Shown: positions 45,100 to 55,352, counted from the first letter of the stretch. The stretch is DNA of 64,000 nt from Enterococcus mediterraneensis (GCF_900604485.1 NZ_UWOP01000001.1:501001-565000); one strand, 5' to 3'. Notes: a model not told the origin generated them from the sequence alone. Program-made: numbers and translations.

Positions 45100-45156
45100 A
45101 AATTAAGATACTCTGATGCTCCACTGATACGAAACACCGCAAAATTCAGTACAAGT

Positions 45157-45234
45157 AAATACCCAAAGGTCAGCACAAACTCTTGAGGACTAAATTTCTC
45201 AAAATATACGCGGCTGATCTTCGGGTATTTTTTT
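45157..45234 (+). terminator. Terminator after proS
   Basis: A long stem, AAATACCCAAAGGTCAGC (45157-45174) with GCTGATCTTCGGGTATTT (45213-45230), contains a smaller inner hairpin (CTTGAGG...) and is followed by TTTT. Confidence 0.88.
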
Positions 45235-45246
45235 CATACTCGTCAC

Positions 45247-45297
45247 AAAAACCCGTCATGCAAGATACGCGTACAACGTCTTGCATGACGGGTTTTT
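45247..45297. terminator. Bidirectional terminator before lplA
   Basis: A perfect 19-base stem, AAAAACCCGTCATGCAAGA (45247-45265) and its complement (45279-45297), lies 24 bases past the lplA stop. A/T runs at both ends allow action in both directions. Confidence 0.88.
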
Positions 45298-45321
45298 GAT
45301 AAATCATTTTTTCATATCCGA

Positions 45322-46326
45322 TCAGTAGATCAATTCCAACAAATCTTCTGCTTCGATATTCCCGAAGTATTTTTTCACATCGATTTTTGCGATGGCGTCA
45401 GCTAGATCATTTTTTTCATAACGTACACCAATCAAAGCTTGTTCCACATCCGCGATATCCCCTAATCCAAAGAAATCGCCAAAAATTTTCGCTTCTGAAA
45501 TTTTGCCGTTTTCGACATTTAAACGAACATCGATAGAACCAATTGGGAATCGTTTCCGGCGTTCGATCTCAAATTCAGGTGATTTTCCATAGTTCCAGTC
45601 CCAGTTTCGATAATATTGATTTGATATTTGATCGACTTTTACCCAATCTTCATCCGTCAGTTCGTAGGTCTTCACTTGGTCCACAGAATCGACACCGAAA
45701 ATCTTCAAGAGAATTTCTTGACGGAATTCTTCAGTTGTCATGTCTTGTTTGTCTTTTGGTAAAAATGGTTTGATATTTGTCACCCGAGAACGGATCGACT
45801 TGATCCCTTTTGACTCGATCTTGTCTTTGCGGACTTTCAATGCTTTCACGACTTCATTGATATCACTGTCGAACATGATGGTACCGTGGGCAAACATCCG
45901 TCCATTTGTCGCGTACATCGCATTGCCGGAAAACTTCATGTCATCGATCACTAGGTCGTTACGGCCTTTCAGCTGTGCGCCTTCTACGCCCATTTCATGC
46001 AGCGCTTGAATGATAGGTTTCGTTAATTTTTCAAAATCCCGAAATGAATTCCCGTCATCCGGCATGATAAAACTGAAATTCAAATTACCAAAATCATGGT
46101 AAACAGCGCCACCGCCACTGAAACGACGGATCACATGGATTCCTTTTTCATCCACGTACTCCTTGTTGATCTCTTCAATGGTGTTTTGATTGCGTCCAAT
46201 GATGATGGATGGTTCATTGATGTAGAATAAAAGGATTGGTTCATCCACTTGCATCTCCTGCAATAAAAAGACTTCGATGGCAAGGTTGATTCTTGGGTCA
46301 TTGTTTTCGTTTGGTACAAACAGCAC
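45322..46326 (-). CDS. lplA: Lipoate-protein ligase A
   Basis: A 334-residue ligase. The lipoyl-AMP-binding RRFSGGGAVYHDFGNLNFSF (about 68-87), GRNDLVIDDMKFSGNAMY and AHGTIMFDSDI are diagnostic, followed by the C-terminal accessory domain. It activates lipoate with ATP and attaches it to the E2 subunits of 2-oxoacid dehydrogenases or GcvH. The start is GTG with AGGAGG 8 bases upstream. It is 12 bases after an MBL-fold gene. Confidence 0.95.
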   Translation of the reverse strand: MLFVPNENNDPRINLAIEVFLLQEMQVDEPILLFYINEPSIIIGRNQNTIEEINKEYVDEKGIHVIRRFSGGGAVYHDFGNLNFSFIMPDDGNSFRDFEKLTKPIIQALHEMGVEGAQLKGRNDLVIDDMKFSGNAMYATNGRMFAHGTIMFDSDINEVVKALKVRKDKIESKGIKSIRSRVTNIKPFLPKDKQDMTTEEFRQEILLKIFGVDSVDQVKTYELTDEDWVKVDQISNQYYRNWDWNYGKSPEFEIERRKRFPIGSIDVRLNVENGKISEAKIFGDFFGLGDIADVEQALIGVRYEKNDLADAIAKIDVKKYFGNIEAEDLLELIY

Positions 46327-46338
46327 AGTTTCTTCCTC

Positions 46339-47079
46339 CTAGATCTCGAATGTTTTTCCCACTTCAGCAAGTTCCACCGGCAGCTGATGATCAGCGGCGG
46401 CTTCCGCTTCCGCTTTTAACTTTTGCAAATCTCCATGTTGCGGCAAGTGAGTCAACACCAGTTTTTTTGTATTGGCTTTTTTGGCGAGTTCTCCCGATTC
46501 TTTGGAAGTAAAATGCGCTTTATGTCTTTCGTTGCCGGCAAATAAATACGTATCTGCTAAAAACAGATCCGCGTCTTTCGCAAATTCTTGAAAATCCTCT
46601 AAATATCCAGAGTCGCCGGTGAATACAAAAACTTTACCTGTACTATTTTCAACAAAACGCATCGCGTAGCAAACAACCGGATGTATCGTCTTCATAAATG
46701 TAACAGAAAACGGTCCCAATTCCAACTGTTTCGTTTCAAAATATGGTCGTCCTTCCGTCACACCCGGAAGTGTCAGATCATTAAAATGGAATTCATCCAA
46801 TGTATGTCCATAAATCGGCAGCAACGGCTTTTCTTCCGTTGTTGGATACAGTTGCCAATAATATTGCAGTACACCAAGATCCGCGATATGGTCATGATGG
46901 TAATGGGAAAGGATCACCGCATCAAGTTTTAATGGGTCAATGATCTTTTCTAATTGGACCAATGTCGTACTTCCCGCATCCAGCAACAAATGAAAGCCGC
47001 CAGATTCTAACAAATAGCCGGTCGTTCCCTGTCCTTTGTAAGGATACGCGCCTAAACAGCCTAAAACCGTTAATTTCAT
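46339..47079 (-). CDS. Metallo-beta-lactamase-fold hydrolase (YhfI/RNase Z-like)
   Basis: A 246-residue protein. The zinc motif SHYHHDHIADL (HxHxDH type; here HYHHDH) lies at about 55-65, TGDSGY near 150 and THLPQHGDLQ near 210. The start MKLTVLGCLGAYPYKGQGTT resembles YhfI-type hydrolases. The substrate is unknown. It is cotranscribed with lplA, an arrangement also seen in related Firmicutes. AAGGAAGGTG precedes the ATG at 47079; an upstream in-frame GTG is less well placed. Confidence 0.85.
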   Translation of the reverse strand: MKLTVLGCLGAYPYKGQGTTGYLLESGGFHLLLDAGSTTLVQLEKIIDPLKLDAVILSHYHHDHIADLGVLQYYWQLYPTTEEKPLLPIYGHTLDEFHFNDLTLPGVTEGRPYFETKQLELGPFSVTFMKTIHPVVCYAMRFVENSTGKVFVFTGDSGYLEDFQEFAKDADLFLADTYLFAGNERHKAHFTSKESGELAKKANTKKLVLTHLPQHGDLQKLKAEAEAAADHQLPVELAEVGKTFEI

Positions 47080-47140
47080 TAATAAACACACCTTCCTTTT
47101 TTCTTTATGCTAGCACAAAAACAGTTTTGTGACATAAAGA

Positions 47141-47234
47141 AAAACATCCGAACGTCAGCTTTTTCTGATCAGCTTGTCAACGCGAAAGCGATGGCAACTT
47201 GACAATCCTCAGAAAATACCGTGTCGGATGTTTT
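47141..47234 (-). terminator. Complex hairpin terminator after the DUF975 gene
   Basis: Outer arms AAAACATCCGA (47141-47151) and TCGGATGTTTT (47224-47234) enclose an inner TTGTCAA/TTGACAA pair. On the minus strand T-rich sequence follows (TTTTTCTTTAT). Confidence 0.75.
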
Positions 47235-47262
47235 TTATCTACTTCTTATAAGTCTGAACTTT

Positions 47263-48048
47263 TTATACCGGATCGCCGATTTCTTTGCGGGCTTCGTCAT
47301 AAAAAGCAGCCACACTGACATTGGCATACGCGATCGCCCACAAGACGCCGACACCAAAAGCCAGGATCCCTAAAAGGTACCAGCCGATAAATGAAAGTTG
47401 GAGCATGATGTAGCGCCCAACACGGCCTTTCAGTAAGCTCCAACCGTAACGCAGGCTATTGCCGACTTTGACGTTTGGAAAATCCATCTTCGTCCATGCA
47501 GCAAACTGGAAGACACCAGTGACGATACTGACAGCGACTAGAAAGACCAGCATCAATAACAAGATCAATAACGCGATAGCCACTCCGCTAAAGGCATTAT
47601 CAGCGATCGCACCAAAATTCTGTCCATTACTGATAACCAAAGACAGATACACACCGCCGCCAATAACCGCAGCTAATGGCAGAAAGACAATGATCCCTAC
47701 AATATAACCAGCAATACTATTAAGAAAATTGATGATCATCATTGGTACGTAATATTTTTTGTTGAAGATCACAAAAATCTGACCCGCTTCTGCTCGGCCG
47801 CCGCGAACCACATACAGCGCGACAAAATAAGTAGCATACGTAAACGCGAAAAGCAGCAGATTATCTACTAGAAACTCAAGGATGCTGGCTTGCGTACTAC
47901 CTGTTTCAAAATTAGTCATCCCGCCAAAAATCCCTGAGATGATCCCTCCTAATAAAACAGAAAGAAAGATGATCAGTACATTGGTACCCCATTGACCGGC
48001 CAGCGCACCTCTTGCTTGCGCTCGTAATTGTGCATTTGTTTTTTGCAT
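47263..48048 (-). CDS. DUF975-family membrane protein
   Basis: A 261-residue integral membrane protein with about five to six spans. The family start MQKTNAQLRAQARGALAGQWG and the motif YYVPMMIINFLNSIAGYIVG, plus SLRYGWSLLKGRVGRYIML (a DUF975 hallmark), are visible. The end is acidic (EARKEIGDPV). Function is not known. AGGAGGAG precedes the ATG at 48048. It follows the M42 peptidase by 10 bases. Confidence 0.86.
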   Translation of the reverse strand: MQKTNAQLRAQARGALAGQWGTNVLIIFLSVLLGGIISGIFGGMTNFETGSTQASILEFLVDNLLLFAFTYATYFVALYVVRGGRAEAGQIFVIFNKKYYVPMMIINFLNSIAGYIVGIIVFLPLAAVIGGGVYLSLVISNGQNFGAIADNAFSGVAIALLILLLMLVFLVAVSIVTGVFQFAAWTKMDFPNVKVGNSLRYGWSLLKGRVGRYIMLQLSFIGWYLLGILAFGVGVLWAIAYANVSVAAFYDEARKEIGDPV

Positions 48049-48058
48049 AAGACTCCTC

Positions 48059-49144
48059 CTAATAACTGCGGATTTCGTTGACTTTTTGATCATCAAGTCG
48101 ACGAATCACTTCAGTTACTAATTTTACTGTATTCAAATAATCATCTTCATGAATGACTGAAGTATGAGAATGCAAATAGCGGACTGGCACAGTGATCGCC
48201 AATGAAGGCACGCCATCTCGCGTCAAATGCATTTGTCCGGCGTCAGTCCCGCCGCCAGTGATCACAGTATATTGGAATGGGATCTCCATTTCTTCCGCCA
48301 CATTGATTACAAAGTTCAATAATTTCTTATGAGGGATCATTGATGCATCAAAAATCAAGATTTGCGGACCCTTTCCAAGTTCTGAATCAGCTTCTTTAGG
48401 CGTCATTCCCGGTGTATCTCCTGCGGTCCCAGTATCAAGAGCGATCGCAATATCTGGATTGACTAGATGGGTGCTGGTACGGGCGCCTCTAAGACCGACT
48501 TCTTCCATAACATCACTGCCGGCAAACAAGCAGTTTGGATGATTTTCTTTTGACAAAGTCTCTAAAACACGCAATGAAACCGCCGTACCGATGCGATTAT
48601 CCCAAGCTTTCGCTAATAAGAATTTACCGCCGTTCAAGCGTTTGTATTCGATATGCGGCGTGATCATATCACCAGGTCGGATCCCCCAGCCTTTAGCTTC
48701 TTCCGCGCCTGCAGCACCGATGTCGATAAACATGTCTTTCACATCATACGGTTTTTTTCGTGCTTCTGCACTTAATACATGAGGCGGTTTTGAACCGATC
48801 ACACCATGAATCGTTTTTCCGTCTTGGGTTTTGATTTCGACTTGTTGCGCCAACATGACTTGTCCCCACCAGCCGCCAAGCGTTTGAAATTCAATAAAAC
48901 CTTTTTCTGTGATCTTAGTTACCATGAATCCTACTTCATCCATATGACCGGAAATAAAGATTTTAGGACCGCCGCCTGCGCCGGTGTGTTTTGCGATCAC
49001 ACTGCCAAGACCATCAAAGATGATATCTTCAGCAAATGGTTTTGCGTACTCCTTAAATACTTCTCTGACTTCTTCTTCATTTCCCGGCACTCCTCGTGCG
49101 GAAGTCAAATCGATCAATAGCTGTTCTTCGTTTTTTTCTAACAT
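48059..49144 (-). CDS. M42-family metallo-aminopeptidase (PepA/YsdC-like)
   Basis: A 361-residue peptidase. Two-metal ligands are visible in [12 protein letters not shown] (His and Asp), AKAWDNRIG (bridging Asp), [13 protein letters not shown] (catalytic and metal Glu), IALDTG and the C-terminal [10 protein letters not shown]. Members form large tetrahedral assemblies and trim Glu/Asp or neutral residues from peptides. Glutamyl specificity, as in lactococcal PepA, is possible but unproven. AAGGGAG precedes the ATG at 49144. Confidence 0.92.
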   Translation of the reverse strand: MLEKNEEQLLIDLTSARGVPGNEEEVREVFKEYAKPFAEDIIFDGLGSVIAKHTGAGGGPKIFISGHMDEVGFMVTKITEKGFIEFQTLGGWWGQVMLAQQVEIKTQDGKTIHGVIGSKPPHVLSAEARKKPYDVKDMFIDIGAAGAEEAKGWGIRPGDMITPHIEYKRLNGGKFLLAKAWDNRIGTAVSLRVLETLSKENHPNCLFAGSDVMEEVGLRGARTSTHLVNPDIAIALDTGTAGDTPGMTPKEADSELGKGPQILIFDASMIPHKKLLNFVINVAEEMEIPFQYTVITGGGTDAGQMHLTRDGVPSLAITVPVRYLHSHTSVIHEDDYLNTVKLVTEVIRRLDDQKVNEIRSY

Positions 49145-49241
49145 CAAAGTCGCTCCCTTACCGTTTCTGATGAAAATTATACCATTTTTCACAATTTTTG
49201 TACGTGTTTTTGTATGGTTTCTCTTTAAAAAATAACTAGTA

Positions 49242-49307
49242 GAAAAAAGAGCTGTGTATAAGTCGAAGCTGTCGAAAATGTCAGCTCAAAACTTATGACA
49301 CAGCTCT
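49242..49307 (-). terminator. Terminator after the ABC permease gene
   Basis: AGAGCTGTGTATAAGT (49248-49263) pairs with ACTTATGACACAGCTCT (49291-49307) with one bulge. On the minus strand TTTTTT follows. Confidence 0.85.
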
Positions 49308-49374
49308 GATACAAGTATGTCTAAACCTACTGTTCTTTCCATCGATTTGCGAAACTTAGTGAAACTTCTTTATT

Positions 49375-51420
49375 CTAGTCCTCTACGATCCGTAAATAAA
49401 TCCGGACAGTGATCATATAAAATATCAGATAAGCGACTGCCATGATTCCGCAAAACAAATAGGCCAGCCAATAATTATCACTGATGATAAACTGGTTCAA
49501 CACATAGATCACGAACAATGCATGACTGGTGCCTAAAATAACTGGCGGAACAAAGAACCAAGCATTTTGCTGATAAACCAATTTACGGATTTCTTTCTTT
49601 GATACCCCTATTTTTTTCAAAAGTTGATAGTACCTTTATTCATTTTCCGCTTCAGAAAATTGATGAAGCATCAAAATACTGGCAGTGGCCACCATGACGA
49701 TCATACTGACAAACAGTGCGACATAAATAAATACGCCTGCTTGACGACGGGTGCGGCGCAATGCGGGATACTGGCTGGTTTGATTCATCCGGCTGCCAGT
49801 CCCAAAAAAATCTCCTTCTTCCGCAAATTTTTCTTTCTGGATTTTCCCAGTAAGGACATCGTTTTGATACATATACTCATAATATACTTCGTCTTGCCAA
49901 CGCAGCGGCAATTTCTGATTCAACTCATTACTTAATTTTTCCCGGTCTGCCGAAGCATCGACATCCACCATCGCTACTTGATAGGAAATGCCCGCTGTTT
50001 TGTCAAAAATTTCTTGGTCTACAACTAATACCGGACTGTTGTAACGGAGCAGACTTTCTCCCAAATGATCCGGATACATCCGCTGAATCTGCAACTGGAC
50101 ATCATTTGACAAGGTGATTTGATGCTCAAAACTGGCTATGCCGCGAAAATCATTGTAAGTCGTGTCGAAAAGAATCGTATCATGAGCAGATTCCAATTGG
50201 ATCGGCGGAAGTTCAGGTTTGATTTTTCGAAATTGATTATAGTTGTCGATCGTCAGCAAATTGATCAGCTGCTCTTGATTGTTTTCCGCAGTATTTAACA
50301 ACTTCAAGCCAAAATAAGTCCCCGTTACTTTATACTCCAATGTCACCTCGTGAATGACCTTACTTCCTTCTTCTTGGATCAGCTGTTTTAATTGAGGAAG
50401 ATCTTCTTTGCGGATTTGAAAATCCGTTGGTTGACTGTTGCGAACATTTTGGGCATTTACAGTGATCAATGAGATCGAGATACCCACGATCGTGATAGCG
50501 ATCGCCGAAATGATCGTAGTCAAAGACAAACTCCGCCAACTTCGCAAGATCTGAATACAGCTGTTGTTCAGCATATATAAAGTCAGTCCCTGATAACTTT
50601 TAGGCCGTCTTCGCCAAAAATAGACCAAAAGGGTAACGGAAAATCGGTAAAACAAATACGTACCCGCGACACAAAGAACAAAGATCAGTAACGGCAACCA
50701 CAAGATAATCATAAAATCTTTGGTTTTTCCGATATAACCAAACAAAATGTCATGGATCTGACTAGCAAGGAAGTAGCCCGTACCGATCAGCACAAAACTC
50801 AAGATACCAAAGAAAATGTTTCTTTTCCCGCTCCGTATTTTTGTCAATGGTACCGTGACGTCTTTTGCAAACAATTCCAGCAATTTTTTTTGCGAAAGAA
50901 TCCAGATGTTTTGAAATGCAAGGATCAAATAGACTAAGAAAAAGACATTTGCTGTCAAAACCACTGCTGGAAAGGCGATAAAAAAGCGGCTTTCCACATC
51001 AAGTGCCATGGCTTTACTCAAAATCATAGAAAAAAGTTTGGATAAGATGATCCCCAAAGCGATCCCGCTGATAAATGACACGCTGTTCAGAAAAAAAGTT
51101 TCCACTAAAAAACGGCCGATGATTCGTCTTCTTTTCAAGCCGAACAGCTGATACAGTGCGATCTCTTTTCTGCGTTTCGCCATAAAAAAACGATTAGCGC
51201 TCAACATAAAAAACAATACGATCGCTAAGACAAAAAAGCTGCCGATATTCAGTACACTGTCGAGCTGGATATCTTGGCTGGCGCGTTCAATGAGCAGTTG
51301 ATCATAAGTGATGGCGCTGAAAGAATAAAAGCTCATGACCGCTAACGTCATACATAAAAAAGGGATTGCGTAACTGCGATATTGTTTTAAAAAGCTGCGC
51401 CATGTCAGCCTAAAGAGCAT
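49375..51420 (-). pseudogene. BceB-like FtsX-type ABC permease interrupted by an in-frame stop
   Basis: The reading frame would encode about 680 residues, the usual length of BceB-type ten-span permeases with a large extracellular loop (about 300-520). A TAA at 49638-49636 stands as codon 595, between SEAENE and RYYQLLKKIGVSKKEI; both sides are in the same frame and the downstream part is the expected C-terminus, with the last two spans. A single change from AAA (Lys) would explain it. No frameshift is needed. The break would delete the end of the permease. A recoding event or a sequencing error are alternatives. The start at 51420 has GGAGGAGG. Confidence 0.85.
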
Positions 51421-52177
51421 CCCTTCGACCTCCTCCAGCAATGGCCGCCTGCATACTGATGACTTTGTCGAAGAACTCTTTTCGCGAACCTTGTTTGACT
51501 ACTTCGGCAAAAAAGACACCATCCTTGATAAACAAGATCCGATTGCAATAACTGGCGGTATATGGATCATGGGTCACCATCAAGATCGTCGCATCTTCCT
51601 TTAAATTGATCTCGCTCAAATAATTCAGCAGTTCTCCGGCGGATTTCGAATCAAGAGAGCCGGTGGGTTCATCAGCGAAAATGATCTCCGGCTGCATAGC
51701 CAATGCTCGCGCAGCAGCCACCCGCTGACGCTGTCCTACTGAGAGTTCTTCAGGATAACGCTGCAAGATCGCTGTAAGTCCCAGCAATTCGGCGGTACTT
51801 TCTACTCGGCGATCAATTTCTGACAGCGGCAAGCGATCGATCGCTAATGGCAAAAGGATATTGTCGCGAATATTCAACGTATCCAGCAGATTGAATTCTT
51901 GAAAAATAAAACCGATTTTTTCCCGACGAAAATCACTCAGCTCTTCCTCGTTCATTTTTGTGATATCCTGACCAGCGATTTGGATAGAACCGAAAGTCGG
52001 TAACGCGATCGACGATAAAATGTTCATCAGTGTCGTCTTCCCGGCCCCGCTTGGTCCCATGATCCCGACAAATTCGCCTTTATCGACTGTAAAGGACAGA
52101 TCCTTCAATACTTTGGTTTGATTGAAACGATTGCCGTAAGTTTTACTCAAGTGTTGGACATCGATAATAGTTTTCAT
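51410..52177 (-). CDS. BceA-like ABC transporter ATPase
   Basis: A 255-residue nucleotide-binding subunit of the MacB/BceA group. Walker A GPSGAGKTT (about 39-47), Q-loop FIFQEFNLLDTL, signature LSVGQRQRV (about 143-151; the usual LSGGQ has Val for the first Gly), Walker B IIFADEPTGSLDS and the H-loop MVTHDP are present. BceAB transporters give resistance to and sense cell-wall antibiotics with a BceRS two-component system; none is adjacent here. It overlaps the permease start by 11 bases. Confidence 0.9.
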   Translation of the reverse strand: MKTIIDVQHLSKTYGNRFNQTKVLKDLSFTVDKGEFVGIMGPSGAGKTTLMNILSSIALPTFGSIQIAGQDITKMNEEELSDFRREKIGFIFQEFNLLDTLNIRDNILLPLAIDRLPLSEIDRRVESTAELLGLTAILQRYPEELSVGQRQRVAAARALAMQPEIIFADEPTGSLDSKSAGELLNYLSEINLKEDATILMVTHDPYTASYCNRILFIKDGVFFAEVVKQGSRKEFFDKVISMQAAIAGGGRRDAL

Positions 52178-52346
52178 CGTTGGCTCCTTTCAGTTTTCTA
52201 TATGGTAGCATAGTAGCATATTTTTATCGGTTTCACGAATTTCTATAAGTAAAATTGATAGAAAAATTTTTATTCATTTTCCCGTGAAAATATAAACAGC
52301 AAAAGCCTATCTTTATCAGCTTTCATAATTTTTCAACGGAAATTAT

Positions 52347-52362
52347 ACACAATATATTGTGT
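52347..52362. promoter_or_regulatory. NrdR box 1
   Basis: ACACAATATATTGTGT is a perfect palindrome matching the NrdR-box consensus. NrdR is the ATP-cone repressor of ribonucleotide reductase genes. It lies 105 bases upstream of nrdD. Confidence 0.9.
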
Positions 52363-52388
52363 TTGGTATCATTATGAAACATTTTTCG

Positions 52389-52404
52389 CCACTACATATA
52401 GTTG
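52389..52404. promoter_or_regulatory. NrdR box 2 (diverged)
   Basis: CCACTACATATAGTTG keeps the core of the NrdR box. Its centre is 42 bases from that of box 1, four helical turns, and it overlaps the -35 hexamer. Confidence 0.7.
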
Positions 52405-52430
52405 CAAGTTTTATTTCCATCTATTATGAT
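52402..52430 (+). promoter_or_regulatory. nrdD: nrdD promoter
   Basis: TTGCAA (52402-52407), 17 bases and TATGAT (52425-52430). Confidence 0.75.
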
Positions 52431-52466
52431 AATTAGTGAACAAGCAATTACAAGGAGTGACGCGCA

Positions 52467-54656
52467 ATGATGAAAATAACCAAAACAGCGGAGAATCCGA
52501 CTATTCATCCGCAACTGAGCACTATGAAGATCGTAAAACGCGATGGCCGACTAGTAGATTTCGATGACCAGAAAATTTATGATGCTCTTGTAAAAGCAAA
52601 AAAACAAATCAGCGGAGAACTTTCTCCTTTAGATCATGAGCGTATCCTAGAGATCGTTGAACGTGTAGATCAAGAAATCGCACAACGTTTCACAAGTGAT
52701 GTTAAGATTTATGAGATCCAAAATATCGTTGAGCACACACTTTTAGAAAAAAATGAATATGCGTTAGCGGAACATTATATCAACTATCGAACACGTCGTG
52801 ATTTTGAACGCAGCAAAGCCACAGACATCAATTTCACTATCGGAAAACTGATCAACAAAGACCAGACCGTGGTCAACGAAAATGCCAACAAAGACAGTGA
52901 TGTCTTCAATACGCAACGAGATCTGACAGCTGGGATCGTAGGCAAATCAATCGGATTGAAGATGCTGCCTCCTCACGTTGCCAATGCCCATCAAAAAGGC
53001 GATATCCATTATCATGACTTGGATTACCATCCATACACACCGATGACCAACTGTTGCCTGATCGATTTCAAAGGGATGCTGAATAATGGATTTAAGATCG
53101 GTAACGCGGAAGTTGAATCGCCTAAGTCGATCCAGACTGCGACCGCACAGATCTCACAAATCATCGCCAATGTGGCTTCCAGCCAATATGGCGGCTGTTC
53201 TTGCGATCGGACAGATGAATTACTGGCTCCGTTTGCTAAGCTGAATTATCAAAAACATTTGAATGACGCTGAAGAATGGATCGAAAATCCTGAACGTCGG
53301 GAAGAATTCGCGAAAAAGAAAACCCGCAAAGACATTTACGATGCCATGCAAAGTCTAGAGTATGAAATCAACACTCTGTTTACTTCCAACGGACAAACAC
53401 CATTCACTTCTTTAGGCTTTGGTCTTGGAACGAATTGGTTCGAACGGGAGATCCAAAAAGCGATCCTGCAGATCCGAATCAATGGATTAGGCAGTGAAAA
53501 ACGGACCGCGATCTTCCCTAAATTGATCTTTTCTATCAAACGCGGGGTAAATTCCGCTCCTGCAGATCCTAATTACGATATCAAACAGTTGGCGTTGGAA
53601 TGTGCCACCAAACGGATGTATCCGGATATCTTGAACTATGACAAACTTGTTGAATTGACTGGAAGTTTCAAAGTGCCAATGGGCTGCCGTTCCTTCTTGC
53701 AAGGCTGGAAAGATGAAAACGGCGAAGAAGTCAATGTTGGCCGTATGAATTTAGGGGTAGTGACATTGAATCTGCCTCGTATCGCTATGGAAGCTCATGG
53801 GAATCGCGACAAGTTCTGGCAACTTTTAGAAGAACGCCTAGGCATCGTTAAAGACGCGTTAGTCTATCGTGTAGAACGTTGCAAGGAAGCTTCACCTGCC
53901 AACGCGCCCATCCTTTATATGTATGGGGCTTTCGGCAAACGCCTTAACCGGAAAGACGCGGTCAATGAATTGTTCAAAAACAAACGGGCGACTGTTTCAC
54001 TAGGTTATATCGGTTTGTATGAAGTTGCTTCTGCTTTTTACGGCGGCAGCTGGGAAAAAGATCCTGAAGCAAAAGATTTCACCCTATCGATCCTTAAAGA
54101 ACTAAAAGCGCATGCTGACGCATGGGGTAACGAATACGGCTATCATTTTAGTGTCTATTCTACTCCAAGTGAAAGTTTGACAGACCGTTTCTGCCGTCTA
54201 GACACGGAAAAATTCGGGATCGTCGAAAATATCACAGACAAGGAATACTACACGAATAGTTTCCATTACGATGTACGAAAAAATCCAACACCATTTGAAA
54301 AACTGGATTTCGAGAAAGACTATCCGAAATATTGTTCCGGCGGCTTCATCCACTATTGCGAGTATCCAATGCTTCAACAAAATCCGAAAGCATTAGAAGC
54401 TGTTTGGGACTATTCCTATGACCGGATCGGCTATCTGGGAACGAATACTCCGATCGATCATTGTTATGAATGCGGCTTTGAAGGAGATTTCAATCCAACT
54501 GCCCGCGGTTTCGAATGTCCGCAATGCGGCAACCACGATCCTAAAACCTGTGATGTCGTAAAACGGACTTGCGGTTACCTAGGCAACCCTCAAGCTCGTC
54601 CGATGGTCCATGGTCGTCATAAAGAAATCTCTTCTCGTGTCAAACATATGAAATAA
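52467..54656 (+). CDS. nrdD: Anaerobic ribonucleoside-triphosphate reductase
   Basis: A 729-residue class III reductase that makes dNTPs without oxygen. An N-terminal ATP-cone (about 20-110; KIVKRDGRLVDFDDQKIYDA) is the allosteric site. The catalytic barrel contains the thiyl Cys region (NCCLIDFKGMLNNGF and SSQYGGCSCDRTDE). Near the C-terminus a zinc site (CYECGFEGD...CPQCG) precedes the glycyl-radical motif RTCGYLG. The radical is made by NrdG. AAGGAG lies before the ATG. Two NrdR-box-like sites lie upstream. Confidence 0.98.
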   Translation: MMKITKTAENPTIHPQLSTMKIVKRDGRLVDFDDQKIYDALVKAKKQISGELSPLDHERILEIVERVDQEIAQRFTSDVKIYEIQNIVEHTLLEKNEYALAEHYINYRTRRDFERSKATDINFTIGKLINKDQTVVNENANKDSDVFNTQRDLTAGIVGKSIGLKMLPPHVANAHQKGDIHYHDLDYHPYTPMTNCCLIDFKGMLNNGFKIGNAEVESPKSIQTATAQISQIIANVASSQYGGCSCDRTDELLAPFAKLNYQKHLNDAEEWIENPERREEFAKKKTRKDIYDAMQSLEYEINTLFTSNGQTPFTSLGFGLGTNWFEREIQKAILQIRINGLGSEKRTAIFPKLIFSIKRGVNSAPADPNYDIKQLALECATKRMYPDILNYDKLVELTGSFKVPMGCRSFLQGWKDENGEEVNVGRMNLGVVTLNLPRIAMEAHGNRDKFWQLLEERLGIVKDALVYRVERCKEASPANAPILYMYGAFGKRLNRKDAVNELFKNKRATVSLGYIGLYEVASAFYGGSWEKDPEAKDFTLSILKELKAHADAWGNEYGYHFSVYSTPSESLTDRFCRLDTEKFGIVENITDKEYYTNSFHYDVRKNPTPFEKLDFEKDYPKYCSGGFIHYCEYPMLQQNPKALEAVWDYSYDRIGYLGTNTPIDHCYECGFEGDFNPTARGFECPQCGNHDPKTCDVVKRTCGYLGNPQARPMVHGRHKEISSRVKHMK

Positions 54657-54668
54657 CAACCAAAATCG

Positions 54669-54705
54669 AGGCTGTGACAACGTACTTTTCTCTGTCATAG
54701 CCTTC
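54669..54705 (+). repeat. Hairpin between nrdD and nrdG
   Basis: AGGCTGTGACA (54670-54680) pairs with TGTCATAGCCT (54694-54704) with one G-U pair. T-poor sequence follows, so it could cap the nrdD mRNA or lower nrdG expression. Confidence 0.55.
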
Positions 54706-54749
54706 CCTGGTCTTGAAATACATTCAGATTTACAGAAGGAAGTTTTTTT

Positions 54750-55352
54750 ATGAATAATCCAAAACCAAAAGAATGGCAAGCTTCCGATTATAGCCAAAAT
54801 CGGATCGCTGATTATAAAGCTTTCAACTTTGTCGATGGTGAAGGTGTCCGCAACAGCCTTTATGTCAGCGGCTGTCTTTTCGCTTGCGAAGGCTGCTTCA
54901 ACAAAGCCGTGCAAAATTTCCGCTACGGTGTACCCTTTACCAAAGAATTGGAAGACCAGATCATTGATGATCTGCGCCATGATTATGTCCAAGGTCTGAC
55001 ATTGCTGGGCGGAGAACCCTTCTTAAATACGCCGGTCTGCCTGCAAGTCGTCAAACGAGTACGGCAGGAGTTTGGAGACACTAAAGATATTTGGAGCTGG
55101 TCAGGATATACCTTTGAGGAATTATTGCAGGAGACTGATGATAAATTGGCGCTGCTTTCTTCTATCGATATTCTAGTTGATGGCCGCTTTGAATTGTCCA
55201 AACGCAATCTCAATCTGCAATTTCGCGGCAGCAGCAATCAGCGGATCATCGATGTGCCTAAATCCTTAGAAGCCGGCAAAGCTGTCATCTGGGACAAATG
55301 CACGGACGCTGAAAAAAGCTATGAACAGATTCATCGTCGTAAATTGATTTAA
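54750..55352 (+). CDS. nrdG: Anaerobic ribonucleotide reductase activating protein
   Basis: A 200-residue radical-SAM activase. The 4Fe-4S triad lies in SGCLFACEGCFN (CxxxCxxC, about 40-51). GLTLLGGEPFLN (GGE motif) binds SAM. It generates the glycyl radical on NrdD. AGAAGGAAG precedes the ATG. It is downstream of nrdD in the same direction and ends on a strong terminator. Confidence 0.97.
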   Translation: MNNPKPKEWQASDYSQNRIADYKAFNFVDGEGVRNSLYVSGCLFACEGCFNKAVQNFRYGVPFTKELEDQIIDDLRHDYVQGLTLLGGEPFLNTPVCLQVVKRVRQEFGDTKDIWSWSGYTFEELLQETDDKLALLSSIDILVDGRFELSKRNLNLQFRGSSNQRIIDVPKSLEAGKAVIWDKCTDAEKSYEQIHRRKLI

